Shown piece by piece: positions 1-10,504 of a DNA stretch of 64,000 nt (position 1 is its first letter; every line of letters begins with the position of its first letter). Position numbers and translations under genes: made by a program. Below the pieces are notes generated by a model, which did no database searches, was not told where the DNA came from, and saw only the letters and a program-made list of their open reading frames with translations. Source of the stretch: Aquilaria yunnanensis (lineage: Eukaryota > Streptophyta > Magnoliopsida > Malvales > Thymelaeaceae); the NCBI GenBank assembly GCA_039654915.1, contig CM077599.1, positions 11,906,501 through 11,970,500 on the forward strand, read 5' to 3'.

Positions 1-1174
1 AATAATAACAATAATAAACAAATAAATAAACAAGTAAAAAAATAAATGAGTTAGTTAATTAATTTTCTGCAAAGACAAAATAAAAAGGTTAGTGACCTAA
101 TAGAAAGAAATTGAAAAGATGAAGGACTGAAAGGAGGTTTTACCCTTAAAAATTAAAATTGAATCTGGAGAAAGAATCAGAGGCGACGCGAGGGAGGAGG
201 GGGGGGGGTGACGGGGCTGGGCAGGCGGAGGCGGCAAGGGCGCAGGGCGGCCGGGCGACGGCGACGAGGGCGCGGGGCGACTGCGGCGAGGGTAACGGCG
301 GCCGGGACGACGGCGGCGAGGGAGCGGGGCGATGGCGGCAGGACGGCTGGGTGCGGCGGCGCGAGACGGCAGGACTGCTGGGCGCGGCGGCGATGGTGAC
401 GGCGACGGCGTAGGAACGAGGGCAACGGCGAGACGGCGGCGGCAGGGCGACGGCAGCGGGATAGGACGGCGACAGAAAAAGAAAGAAAGAGAAAACGGAG
501 GAAGAAGGTAGTCGAAACGTAAGAAAAAATAATTTTGGGACTGTTTTGGCAGAGGGAGGAGAGCCTAGGACTAAGGCTTCTATTTTCTCTTTTTCTAAAA
601 CGGAGCTCTGAACTTTTTTCTCTGATTTTCTATGTGTTCAGCACTGAATTTGGGGGGGTATTTATAGAAGGAGCTTAGCTGAACTGTGGACGGATAAATT
701 AATAAAAAATATCAAACTTATCTTTTAAATTGGTAAAATGACAGTTTCAGTCCTTTACGTTACTCCAGCTCTGGATAAGCTCAGAAGCTTCTGATTTTGA
801 CAATTTTAACGTTTTCTGTCAATTTGGGCTAGAAACGTCCGTTTAGGCCCAAAATTGACGCGAAAAATTACCCAAAGCTCCTGAAACTTTCAGAATTTGT
901 CAATTTTGTCCGAAACTTCTTAATTTTGTCATTTTTACCTCAAACTTTTAATTTTTTTGTCATTTTTTTCTGAAATTTTATTTTTATTCCAAACACATAC
1001 ATATTCGCACATATATTATTTTAAATCAAATCTTCTCAAAATAAAAATATATTTTAAACTAATTAACATAATTAAAATTTTTTAGCAATAATAATAATAA
1101 TAATAATAATTTTTTAATTAGTTTTTTTTAAAAATTTTTTTAAAAAAAAGGCCGGACGAAATTGGGTGTCAACA
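1..1174 (-). mobile_element. Partial LTR of a Tat-like retrotransposon, minus strand
   Basis: Read on the minus strand from 1174, this begins TGTTGACACCC followed by AATTTCGTCCGG, the same start as the full element at 6730. Positions 700-900 are the reverse complement of the same U3 region (for example the GACAATTTTAACG stretch), somewhat diverged. A TATA box (CTATAAATA, minus) lies at 659-667. A very GC-rich, CGG/CGA-rich patch at about 180-470 occupies the place downstream of the TATA box. The LTR continues beyond the left edge, so whether it is solo or part of a full element cannot be told. Confidence 0.8.
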
Positions 1175-1793
1175 ATATTATAATACATATCGTCTAGCTA
1201 GGAGAGGGGTATTAATTGTGCATGGCGAAGAAAAAATTTGAAGTGTGAAACGTGGGAGGTAAACATATATAGGTGTGATTGCTTTGGGTGGACGTGTGCT
1301 ATGCATGCAGGGAGGTGGCCCTTCCCCTGGGCACCTTCAGACAGCTATCTCTTTGTTTTGTACGGTACCGAACTAATTTATTGCCGTGCAAATTCATTTA
1401 ATTCGATCGATCGTCGTCATGAAGCTTCTTTCATTTCTAGGGTACGTATAATGAATGCATGCAACTTCATTCTATACATCCGTCTTCCATGTATGGTGGT
1501 GCGTGTACGTCTTTAAGAGTATTGATAGTGACATGCCTCAACATGGTTAAACACCAATCCTCACAACGTATTATTTAAATTGGAAGTTGTTAATTAATCC
1601 CCCATGAACTTTCTTTTGATAACAGGATATATGATAAGTTTTTTTAATTTTCCTCTTAAGGAAGAATCACCATCTTTAAATCCTAGGGTATATCACCTTA
1701 ATTTGCTACTCTCACAGGGCGCACCCTCATTATGAATTTATTGCTAATAATGTAGATTCTGGGTATATCGACATGAGTTGATATCCTATCTCA
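1175..1793. other. Intergenic, nothing recognised
   Basis: Moderately AT-rich unique-looking sequence between the partial LTR and the kinase fragment. An ORF of about 92 codons at 1238-1516 shows no recognisable motif and I do not support it as a gene. Confidence 0.5.
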
Positions 1794-2001
1794 AGGATCA
1801 GGAACCAAGATGAATTCAAGCAAGAAATTGGACGGCTGGGTAACCTGAGCCACCCCAATTTGATAGCTTTTTAAGGTTACAACTGGTCCACATCAATTCA
1901 GCTTATTCTATTTGAGTTCATTTCAAATGGGAATTGGTATGATAATCTACATGGATCAAGTTATCCAGGCACTAGTACTTGTGTTGGCAATTTGGCAGAA
2001 A
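1794..2001 (+). pseudogene. LRR receptor-like kinase fragment (kinase N-lobe)
   Basis: A plus-strand frame starting at 1794 reads RIRNQDEFKQEIGRLGNLSH, then PNLIAF, an in-frame TAA, and continues with QLILFEFISNG, NLHGSSYPGTST and VGN. This matches the N-lobe of plant LRR receptor-like serine/threonine kinases: the helix C Glu, the HPNL motif, and the EF(V/I)xNGxLYDNLHG hinge region. The best family resemblance I know is the At1g12460-type kinases. The stop within the helix C to beta-4 region and the absence of the catalytic loop downstream show a dead fragment. After about 2001 the reading is lost. No introns or LRR repeats are visible around it, so it is an isolated fragment, perhaps a remnant of TE capture or of an old gene. 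Confidence 0.75.
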
Positions 2002-3369
2002 ATGAAATGATTCTATGAAAATAGGTTTGATATGTACAGTAGATGTTCCTTCAGGAAGACCAAGTATGAAGTATGGCTTAGGTTGTTCAAGTTCTTGAGT
2101 ATAACAGAAACGGACTAGAATCGTAGCATTAAAGCTTTGTGGCCCAAGTCTTGAAAAGAAGGAACATGCTTTGGAACCAAAATTCCCAATTAAAAGGCGA
2201 TTGTGGGAAATTTTTTTTGCACCTTCGATACATAGGATATTAACTCTATCGACACATCCTAATTGTCAACACTAGTTCTTCTAAGACATTCCAAAATCAT
2301 TAGTGGATTCGGCCCCAGCATACTAAAGTCGAAGCACCTCGAGCCTTTGGGAGATGCTAACTCAATAATACATCAGTAGCGACAAATGCACTTTCCATGT
2401 GGCTCAAACCTCGACCATGACTCTAATAGGGTAGATCCCTTGCTCCTTATATTTTAAAACAAATTTGCAAAGTGATCCAAAAAATTAATAAAGTTTTCAA
2501 GTAAGTTACTATAAATTTTAAAAAAATTAAGTGGCAAATTAGTTACTGGAATTTTCATTTAGGAAAAATGAAAAACAGTAAAAAAAAAAATTATCACATT
2601 AATATCAACGAATGCTTCACTAAAACGGAACAAGGGAGTATAAAAATGATCACTCAGTCTGACCCATTTGACTCAAAGTGAAGACCCGGTCTAATTAACG
2701 CGTCTACGAAATTTGGTGTCGTTTGAAAAATTAACCCGATTCAACCCAATGGATCCAACAAAAAAAATAAACCAAAATTACACTGCTGGAGAGGCTCATC
2801 GTCGCCTTATTATGGCGACTGAGGGCTAGGGTTATACATATAATGTCTAATAACTTGCAAATACTTAATTAAGGAGATCAGGTACTTGGAACACTATAAA
2901 AATAAAGGGTCGGCCATAAGATTTAATTAGTTAGAAATGCGTACGTTTTGTCATTTATACTGAAGACTAGACCATGTTTCATAATAGCTTTAGTGAGTGG
3001 GAAGAAAGGTTGAGAAAACTTGTCTAATTCTAAGCGTTAGAGGTATACATAAAAGCAAGCATGGATAGTGAAAGAGAAGTTGCCATTGTTGAACATATAT
3101 TAGATGGTGGGTGTTGGCGACCAATAACATACTTTCTTTTAGCTTGTCGGGGCTGCCGAATGGTCGATCAAGTTAATTTCGGTTTGAATTGTTCTTGTTA
3201 TCATTTTTCCAAGCCTAATTATCATTTTTCGCGGCTAGCCAAGAAGCGCACAGTTCTGTATTGTTTTGCAAAGGTAAGCATGATTCGGGTAGAATAATGA
3301 GTTTATCCAACCCAACAGAGGGGTTGGTTTTGTTCCTGAAAATACCATCGATTTCTTAGTTCGTTTCGG

Positions 3370-3409
<40 letters not shown>

Positions 3410-3470
3410 CAGGAGAGTTTAGTCTTTTAGTTTTAAACCTAATCCCAAGTTCTAATTTATTTCAATCTAA
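2002..3470. other. Intergenic, nothing recognised except a TA repeat
   Basis: AT-rich sequence without recognisable coding signal. A simple (TA)n tract occupies about 3371-3407. A 78-codon ATG-initiated ORF at 3061-3297 has no recognisable domain and is left unsupported. Confidence 0.5.
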
Positions 3471-3817
3471 CTTCACAAACATATTCGTAATTTCACATAT
3501 CATATTTGAATAGAGTTGTAGATGCAATTTTATTGGATTTTGATGTTATATATGTATCTGATATAAGTTAGAAAATTTGATGCCTTGAATCAAATCAATC
3601 AACCATAAAACCCAAGATTATTCATGTTGAATCATCAAGATCAGACCAAAAGTAAAACCAGAAGCATACCTGAATCCCTTTGTTCTCTCTAACGATTAGA
3701 ACTCAGAGGGGATAGAAAACTGAAGTGAGAAAATGCAAGTATGTATGATTTGGGGGACTATAGTTTTCTTATCTAAATTGATCATATCAATTTTGTGTAT
3801 CTTTTATTTCAGCTCAT
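3470..3817 (-). mobile_element. Left part of a split copia 3' LTR (and adjoining repeat)
   Basis: Positions 3590-3817 align, diverged, with about 30062-30347 (shared landmarks: TTGAATCAAA(T/C)C, TCATGTTGAA, GAAGTGAGAAAAT, ATTTATTTCAGC). The match stops at 3817 where a CACTA-type terminus begins, and resumes at 24659. Positions 3470-3590 also resemble 30460-30565 (GAGTTGTA(G/A)AT, GTTATATATGTAT), so the precise LTR end is uncertain. Together with 24659-24834 this forms the 3' LTR of the minus-strand copia element. Confidence 0.65.
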
Positions 3818-3834
3818 CACTACTAAAAAACAAA

Positions 3835-5404
3835 CATTTTCCAATGATAGTATTCAACAGTCACACGTTAGAAAATTCAAAATTACTAATGTGTAGCTGT
3901 TGGAAGCAGCCTATTAGTAAATCGATCATTAGAAACCATCAACAGTCAAAATTTGAACCATTGGTAATTTCTTACCTGAACATGTTAGAAATTTGACCAT
4001 TTGTAGTTACCAATGATCGCAGAGCAGACCTATTTTCCAATGTTCAAAGTTTTTTCTAACGCAAAACCGTTGGTAATTACCAATGGTCAACAGTTTAGCC
4101 TATTGATATTTACCAACGAGTCAGGCCGTTGATAATCTACTAACGGTCTAACCTATTGGTATTTACCAACGAGTAAAGCCGTTGGTAAGTTGCCAATAGT
4201 TGAAACTGTTGATAAAATTGTAAATATTTAAAAGAAATTATAACAATTTCCAACGTAAAGCCATTAGATTAAAATAATTTTGTATTTTATACTTTACTAA
4301 AATAATAAATTATAAAAAATATGTATTTTATATTTTACTAACATTATATTTTATATTTATAAAATAATATATTTTATATTTCCAAAAAATCACAAAAATC
4401 AATCCAAAATAAGATAAATCAATCAAACATTTTTTGTTTCAACACAAAATCACAAAAATTGAAAATTAGAAATTCAAATCCATTGGGAACTGTTTATAGA
4501 AAAATAAAAGATATTGACAATATGTTTTATATATTACTAAATTATATTTTATATTTAGAGAAAATGTATTTTATATAAACAAATATTATATTTTATAGTA
4601 TTAAAAAAATATATTTACTAAAATTATATTTTATATTTAAAAAAAAATTCAAAATCATAAGAACCACAAAATTACAAAATCATAAAAATTAGAAAAACAA
4701 AAAAATCACAACAACTGAAAATAGATATGCAAAAAAATCACATTAAATGAAAATAATACAACAAAAACACAATTTGATACCAAATCTACAAAACTCAAAA
4801 AGATATATTACAAAAATTCAAAAACCAAATTTGCAAATATAGCAGGCCAAGCAGCGAGGCAGAGCGAGGAGCCAAGGCGAACGTCGAGGACGACAGTGAC
4901 AGAGAGACGATGTTGACGGAGAAAATATGACGGAATGGCCACGGAGAAACGATGGCAAACGGCGATGAAGAAAGGATGAGGGACGATGGAGAGATGGTGA
5001 GGTGAGGCGAGGCGTAGATAAGGGAGAGCAGATGATAGGTTGAGAGAGGCAAATGAGGGACTCAGATGAGAGGGCGAGAGAGAGCATATGAGAGGCCAAA
5101 AGGGAGAGCAAATAAAGGCGAGAGGCAGATGAGGGAGGCTGAGGGGGAGAGGGTTAGAGCTAGGCATTTATAGCTAAGGTTAGGTTGGGCTGGGTTAGCT
5201 CTGGCCTAATGAATAAAATATATATGGGCTGGGTTAGGTTTGACCCAATGAATATATATCATATATTTTAGATATATATTCTTATATAAGATGCATTGTA
5301 TTATTATTATTATTATTAAAACATGCTTTAAGAATATTACGTTATTTTCTAAACTTTTAAAACTTTACTTTCTAAAATATATAATGTTATATATGATTAT
5401 TATT

Positions 5405-5440
<36 letters not shown>

Positions 5441-5627
5441 ACATTATAATGCATACATTCTAATATATAATACATACATACATTATAAAACATTACAATA
5501 TATATTATTATATTTTTAATAATAATAATAATAACAATATGTATTATAATAATAATAATAATAATATATTAGGAAGATTAAATCTCACTATATATATTAA
5601 AACCATAATTTTTAATGTATTAAGGAC

Positions 5628-5658
<31 letters not shown>

Positions 5659-6062
5659 TATATATGTACACATAGACATGCACACACACACACACTCCAC
5701 TTTTGTGCCAAATTTTTTATGATTGCTTTGAAATGGTCCTTTCCTTTCACTTTCAAACGGCTCAAGCCTTATTAATGGTTATTCACGTTGGTAATTATTA
5801 ACGATTTAAACTATTGAAAAGTTACCAACGGTCTAATTCATTACTAATTATCAATGATATGGCTGTTGGTAATTTATCCCTTGGAAAATAAATAAGTTTT
5901 ATTAGTGAAAACTACTAAAGTGTTACGAAATCACCAATGCGTTGGACTGTTGATAAATTACCAACATGTTTAACCGTTTGAAAATTTTAAAACTTTTTAC
6001 CAGCAGTCTAACGTGTTGGTTACCAACATTCTGACAATTGGTAAACTAATCATTGGAAAATG
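3835..6062. repeat. Subterminal-repeat block with inverted ends
   Basis: CATTTTCCAATGAT at 3835-3848 and its reverse complement ATCATTGGAAAATG at 6049-6062 bracket a block of short degenerate repeats based on TTGGTAATTACCAA and TTACCAACGGTC. The middle (about 4210-5780) is AT-rich with a purine-rich GAGGCGAG-like stretch at 4840-5160 and (TA)n and (AAT)n tracts at 5280-5660. Immediately after it, CATTACAATAAAAGG at 6063 resembles another CACTA-type terminus, so 3818-6062 may be an independent smaller element whose right terminus was displaced. The ORFs on either strand here are low-complexity and not supported as genes. Confidence 0.5.
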
Positions 6063-6729
6063 CATTACAATAAAAGGGATTATTGGTGACATTTTTCTAA
6101 CCTTTACTGGCATTCCTGAAACACAAGAAGACCTTTGCCGATAATTTAGGAACACCACAAAAAACATAATCTAGGAACACATTGGTAAAGATTTCAGATA
6201 TTTCCCTACGTTTTATAAATGCAGGTAAAGTACAACCATTAGTGACGCTTTTGATGATAAATGCCGGTAAAATAATTATATTTAGTCACTTTTTTGTCTT
6301 TAAAACGTCGTTAATGTACTGCATTCAGTAGCATTTTCATTGAAAAAATGTCGGCAATGTACAGATCACTTTGAATTTTCCCAGCAATATTCTTGTAAGA
6401 AAATGCTACTATTAATGGGTAGTTGAAATATTAATTTTTCCTCTTGGTATATCATTGTTCACTTACTTCTTAGTAGGAGGTCAAAAGACTATATTATTAT
6501 CATTAATAAAAATTACAGGATAATTCATATTGAATAATGAAAGTTTTTAATTAATAAATATTGAAAAAATTTATACACGTAGAAACTCTAGATATGAAAA
6601 TATGACTCTTTTTCATTGTTGTAGTCATGCCCTTAGAACTCAAATTCATACATCTACAAAGAAGTAAAAGTAAAACTAAAAGTTTGAGCTCCATAAATAC
6701 ACATTCGTCTTTAAAAGCTCTATAAGTAC
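6063..6729. other. DNA-transposon arm with AATGTCGG-like subterminal repeats
   Basis: Contains repeated motifs of the form (A)AATGTCGGCAATG and AATGCCGGTAAAAT and no credible gene. The same motif family recurs near the right end at 24500-24630, consistent with the left arm of the CACTA-type element. The last five bases, AGTAC at 6725-6729, are the left copy of the target duplication of the Tat-like retrotransposon. Confidence 0.5.
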
Positions 6730-9247
6730 TGTTGACACCCAATTTCGTCCGACCATAAAAAATTTTAAAAGAAATTAAATAAAAAAAAATTATTATTTTT
6801 ATTATTATTATTATTACTAAAAATTTTAATTAGTTTAAAATACATTTTTTTTTTGTGAAGATTTGATTTAAAATGATATATGTGTGTATTTGAAAGAAAA
6901 AAAGAAAACTCCAAAAAAATGGCAAAATTTAAAAGTTTGAGGTAAAAATGACAACATTAAGAAGTTTCGGGAAAAATTGACAAATTCTGAAAGTTCCAGG
7001 AGCATTTGGTAGTTTGTCACATAAAATTTTGGGCCTGCCGACGTTTCTGGCGCAAATTGACAGAAAACGACAAAATTGTCAAAATCAGAAGCTTCAGGAA
7101 CTTATCCAGAGGCTGAGAGACGTAAAGGACTAAAATTGTCATTTTACCAATTTAAAAGATAAGTTTGAAATTTTTTATTAATTTATCCATCAACAGTTCA
7201 GCCAAACTTCCTCTATAAATAGCCCCCCAAATTTTGTGCTGAACACAGAGAGAAAAATAGAAAGAAAAGCTTAGAGCTCCGTTTTTAAAATAGAAAAAAT
7301 TACAGCCTTAGTCCCTAGCTCTCCTTCCTTTCCTCAGAAAATCTCAAAACTTTTCATTTTGACGAATAAGCCATCTTCTTCCCCCCCCGCGCGCCCTCTG
7401 TTTCCATTTCTCAGAATTCAGAATTTAAAATCAAGGGTACAACTCTCATTTAATCCTTCATCTTTTCAATTTCTTTCACTTTGGTCACTAACTTTGTATT
7501 TTATTCTTGCAGAATTAATTACTAACCCTTTTAATTTTTACTTGTTTGTTTATTATTTGTTTATTACTAACCCCCTTTTTTATTGTTGTTATTAACTTAC
7601 TAACAACTAACTTTTAATACTATTATTGTTACTAACCTTTTAATTTTTGCATTATTACTAACTTTTATAATTGTTGTTAACAATTAATTAACTTTTATTA
7701 TTGTTGTTAATTAATTAATTTAATTAACTTGGCTAACTTTTATTATTGTTGTTAATTAATTAATTTAATTAACTTGGCTAGCTTTTTATTATTTTTGTTA
7801 ATTAATTAATTTAATTAATTTGGCTAACTTTTTATTTATTGTTGTTAATTAATTTAATTAATTTGGCTAACTTTTTATTTATTGTTGTTAATTAATTTAA
7901 TTAATTTGGCTAACTTTTTATTATTGTTGTTAATTAATTAATTTAATTAACTTGGCTAACTTTTTACTGTTGTTAATTAATTAATTTAATTAACTTGGCT
8001 AACTTTTTATTATTGTGGTTAATTAATTAATTTAATTAACTTGACTAACTTTTTATTATTGTTGTTTAACAATTAATTTAATTAACTTTGCTAACATTTA
8101 TTATTATTTTTAAAGTGGATGGCCAAAAAGCCCCACTTTATTATTATTAATTTTTTTTCTTTATATAATTTTTTTATTTAATTCACCTTTACCCTTTACT
8201 AATTAATAAATAAATGAAAATTAAAAGAAGATTATTTTGTAATTAATTATTAAGGCTAATAAAAATTATTTTTAAAAAAGCCAATTATTTTTATTTTTAT
8301 ATACATGTTTTTAATTCTTTAAAGATAACAAAAAGTTAAAATTAATTTTAATAGTTATTTTTATCCAGTAAAAATAATAAAAAAATAAAAATAAAACCTG
8401 TTTAAAAAAATACATGAAAATTAAGACTTTATATTTTACTGATTTATTTAAAATATAACTTTTAAATCCACTAAAATAATAAATATTTTTCATTAAACAA
8501 GAAAACAAAAAGAAAATTAAAACAAGATAAGAAAAAGATAAGAAAGATAATAAAGATAAGAAAGATAAGATAAGATAAGAAAGATAAGAAGGAAAAGAAA
8601 GAAAAGAAAGAAAAATATAGAAAATAAAAATTTTTAGATTATTAATGAATCTAAAAATTCTATAACAAAAAGAATTACGAATTAGTAATTAAACTAATAA
8701 TTAATTCCATAAAAATAAGAATTAAATAATTAACTATAAATTAAATCAACTTACATATCCGGATGATCCGTCAGGATCTGCGGTTTAAAAAAAATATCAC
8801 CCTTTTAATTAAATAAATTAAATAAAAAAAAAGATAAAAATCCATATTTACAATATGGATTAAATTATTTAAAAGTTCACCAAATTCCGTGTCCAAATGA
8901 CTCGGCAGAGTCCATGGTTCGGAATCAAAAATCTTCCGTGTCCAAATGACTCGGCAGAGTCCATGGTTCGGAAGTATAAAATTTCATACAAATTAATTAA
9001 TTTAAAAATCCACATTTCGACTAATCCAGTTAAAATTTCTAATTTTGAAAATTAACTGAGAATTATTTAAAAGCAAAGCAAAACAAAATTAAAATCAACT
9101 AAGGTGCCAATTTTTGGGCGTTTTAACAAAGTTGTTTTAACGTAACCGTACTCCCGATCCCCGAACTCTCGCAGACCAATTTTAAGGTGACCAATCGACC
9201 TAAGAAAACTGATTGGTGGCGACTCCCGAAAACCCGACGTTGCCACA
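6730..9247 (+). repeat. 5' LTR of the Tat-like element
   Basis: 2518 bp. It contains a TATA box (7214-7221), a pyrimidine-rich and C-run leader, about ten repeats of the form TTGTTGTTAATTAATTTAATTAACTTGGCTAAC (7680-8100), a purine-rich AGATAAGAA tract (8520-8620), and a duplicated CCGTGTCCAAATGACTCGGC segment (8887-8968). The 65-codon minus-strand ORF at 8311-8508 recurs identically in the 3' LTR and is not a gene. Confidence 0.93.
7214..7221 (+). promoter_or_regulatory. LTR TATA box
   Basis: TATAAATA about 485 nt into the LTR, followed by a C-rich stretch. The same box is at 19861-19868 in the 3' LTR and, on the minus strand, at 659-667 in the partial LTR. Transcription probably starts about 25-35 nt downstream, near 7245-7255. 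Confidence 0.7.
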
Positions 9248-9250
9248 GCT

Positions 9251-9270
9251 TGGCGACTCCGCTGGGGACC
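9251..9270 (+). other. Primer-binding site, tRNA-Arg type
   Basis: TGGCGACTCCGCTGGGGACC lies 3 nt after the 5' LTR. It starts with TGG, complementary to the CCA tail, and from memory is nearly complementary to the 3' end of plant tRNA-Arg(ACG), with one G-U-type difference and one terminal mismatch. tRNA-Arg priming is characteristic of Tat/Ogre retrotransposons. Confidence 0.75.
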
Positions 9271-10279
9271 CTGGTTAGTGAGTCAAGCCTAAAAGTTGAT
9301 TTATTTGTTCTGTTTTGTTTATTTTTATGTGGATTTATATGTTATATTTACTTATTCTAAACATGCATAATGCATTCACAAAATGAAGCTCTATACCCGA
9401 GCTTCCTTAAATCAAAGACGATTCTTTCTAAGCGGAATTGGTGTTGCTGTCCTTGTGAGGCTACGGTCTCCAAGCCTTCACCGGTTTCAAAGTAGCAAAG
9501 TAGTGTATTGCCTTCTGAGACGATTAGTCTCTGCATGGGCCCACGAAAAGCTACGACTCGAATTAATCCATTCCTTACGTTAACCCTAGAGGGTAAGGAA
9601 TCGGGCCGTCACTATGATTTAGTGACGGGATTCGGGAACTATCCCTTGCCTTTTTGATAAGCCACCTTATGCATATAGAATTCCCCACTTAACCATAGAA
9701 CTGACCATAGAATTTCTACCATTTTACCAACGCCATAAGCATATCCTCGTTATGCTGTGTTGTTACTCTACACTTTTCTTCGTATGGTTTTAACTTGTTT
9801 ATCCATAATACTTCATGAGTTGTTAATTACTATTTAACTTGTTAATAACCTCATTTTTCTTTTGTTATACTTCCGTTCTGTGCAATTATTCTTCATGCAT
9901 CAAAACCACGCATCAAATTATGCTAACTTTTTGGTCTTTTTAATAATAACTAGAAGTCTTGAAGTTTCACAATAGTTGATAATCAAGCTCACTCATTGTA
10001 ATGGAATACATGCAATGAGATTATTTTTATCATATTTTTATCAATCACATGCATATAAAATCTGATAAAAATAATCTTATTGCATGCATCCATTACATCA
10101 ATCACATGCATATAAAATCTGATAAAAATAATCTCATTGCATGTATTCCATTACATCAATCACGTGCATATAAATTTTGATAAAAAACATAATCTCATTA
10201 TGTATTGCATGCATCCATTGCATCAATCATATACATGTAAAATCTAATAAAATGAATCTCACTTTAAAAAGGTAAAATT
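9271..10279 (+). other. Retrotransposon leader, non-coding
   Basis: About 1 kb between the primer site and the gag scar. No supported gene; the short ORF at 9383-9583 lacks any motif. It contains the inverted and tandem repeats at 9997-10260 described separately. Confidence 0.6.
9997..10155. repeat. Perfect 36-bp inverted repeat in the leader
   Basis: The 36 bases at 9997-10032 are exactly reverse-complementary to 10120-10155. The loop and the sequence to about 10260 consist of roughly 60-bp tandem units built on ATCACATGCATATAAAATCT and GATAAAAATAATCTCATTGC. The transcript could form a long stem. Confidence 0.85.
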
Positions 10280-10504
10280 GGACCTCAACACCGATATCCA
10301 ACTCGGCTCCAAACAAGACTAATGGCAGAACAAACCGAAGGACGTCTCATAGATATAGAGTCCAAGATAGAAAATATGGCCGGAGCAATTCCCTCCTCAT
10401 TACACCAAAAAATGAAATTCATTTTTGAAGGAAAGTTAATCACAGTCTTTGCTGGTGAAGACATTCTGCTATCATCTATATCAATAGTAGCAAAGACCAA
10501 GTGA
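10280..10504 (+). pseudogene. Gag-pol deletion scar of a Tat-like element
   Basis: One open frame reads HRYPTRLQTRL followed by MAEQTEGRLIDIESKIENMA and then LHQKMKFIFEGKLITVF, AGEDILLSS, with a stop at 10502-10504. The first part resembles the extreme N-terminus of Tat/Ogre gag (a PTR motif followed by an ID-rich helix). The second resembles the linker after the protease (HxKxKFIxxGKLxTVxGEEDxLVS). Everything normally between them is missing, and no reverse transcriptase, RNase H or integrase follows. This points to an internal deletion joining gag to a position just past the protease. It is a family-memory match and no search was run. Confidence 0.5.

Noticed and set aside
159..425. GC-rich overlapping ORFs on both strands
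   Set aside because: Arg/Ala/Gly-rich translations of a CGG-type repeat inside an LTR leader; no domain.
4795..5167. Overlapping minus-strand Ser/Leu-rich ORFs of up to 119 codons
   Set aside because: Reverse complement of a purine-rich GAGGCGAG-like tract open in three frames; no domain.
8311..8508. 65-codon ORF conserved identically at 20959-21156
   Set aside because: Identity is due to the LTR pair; sequence is A/T-rich with no protein features.
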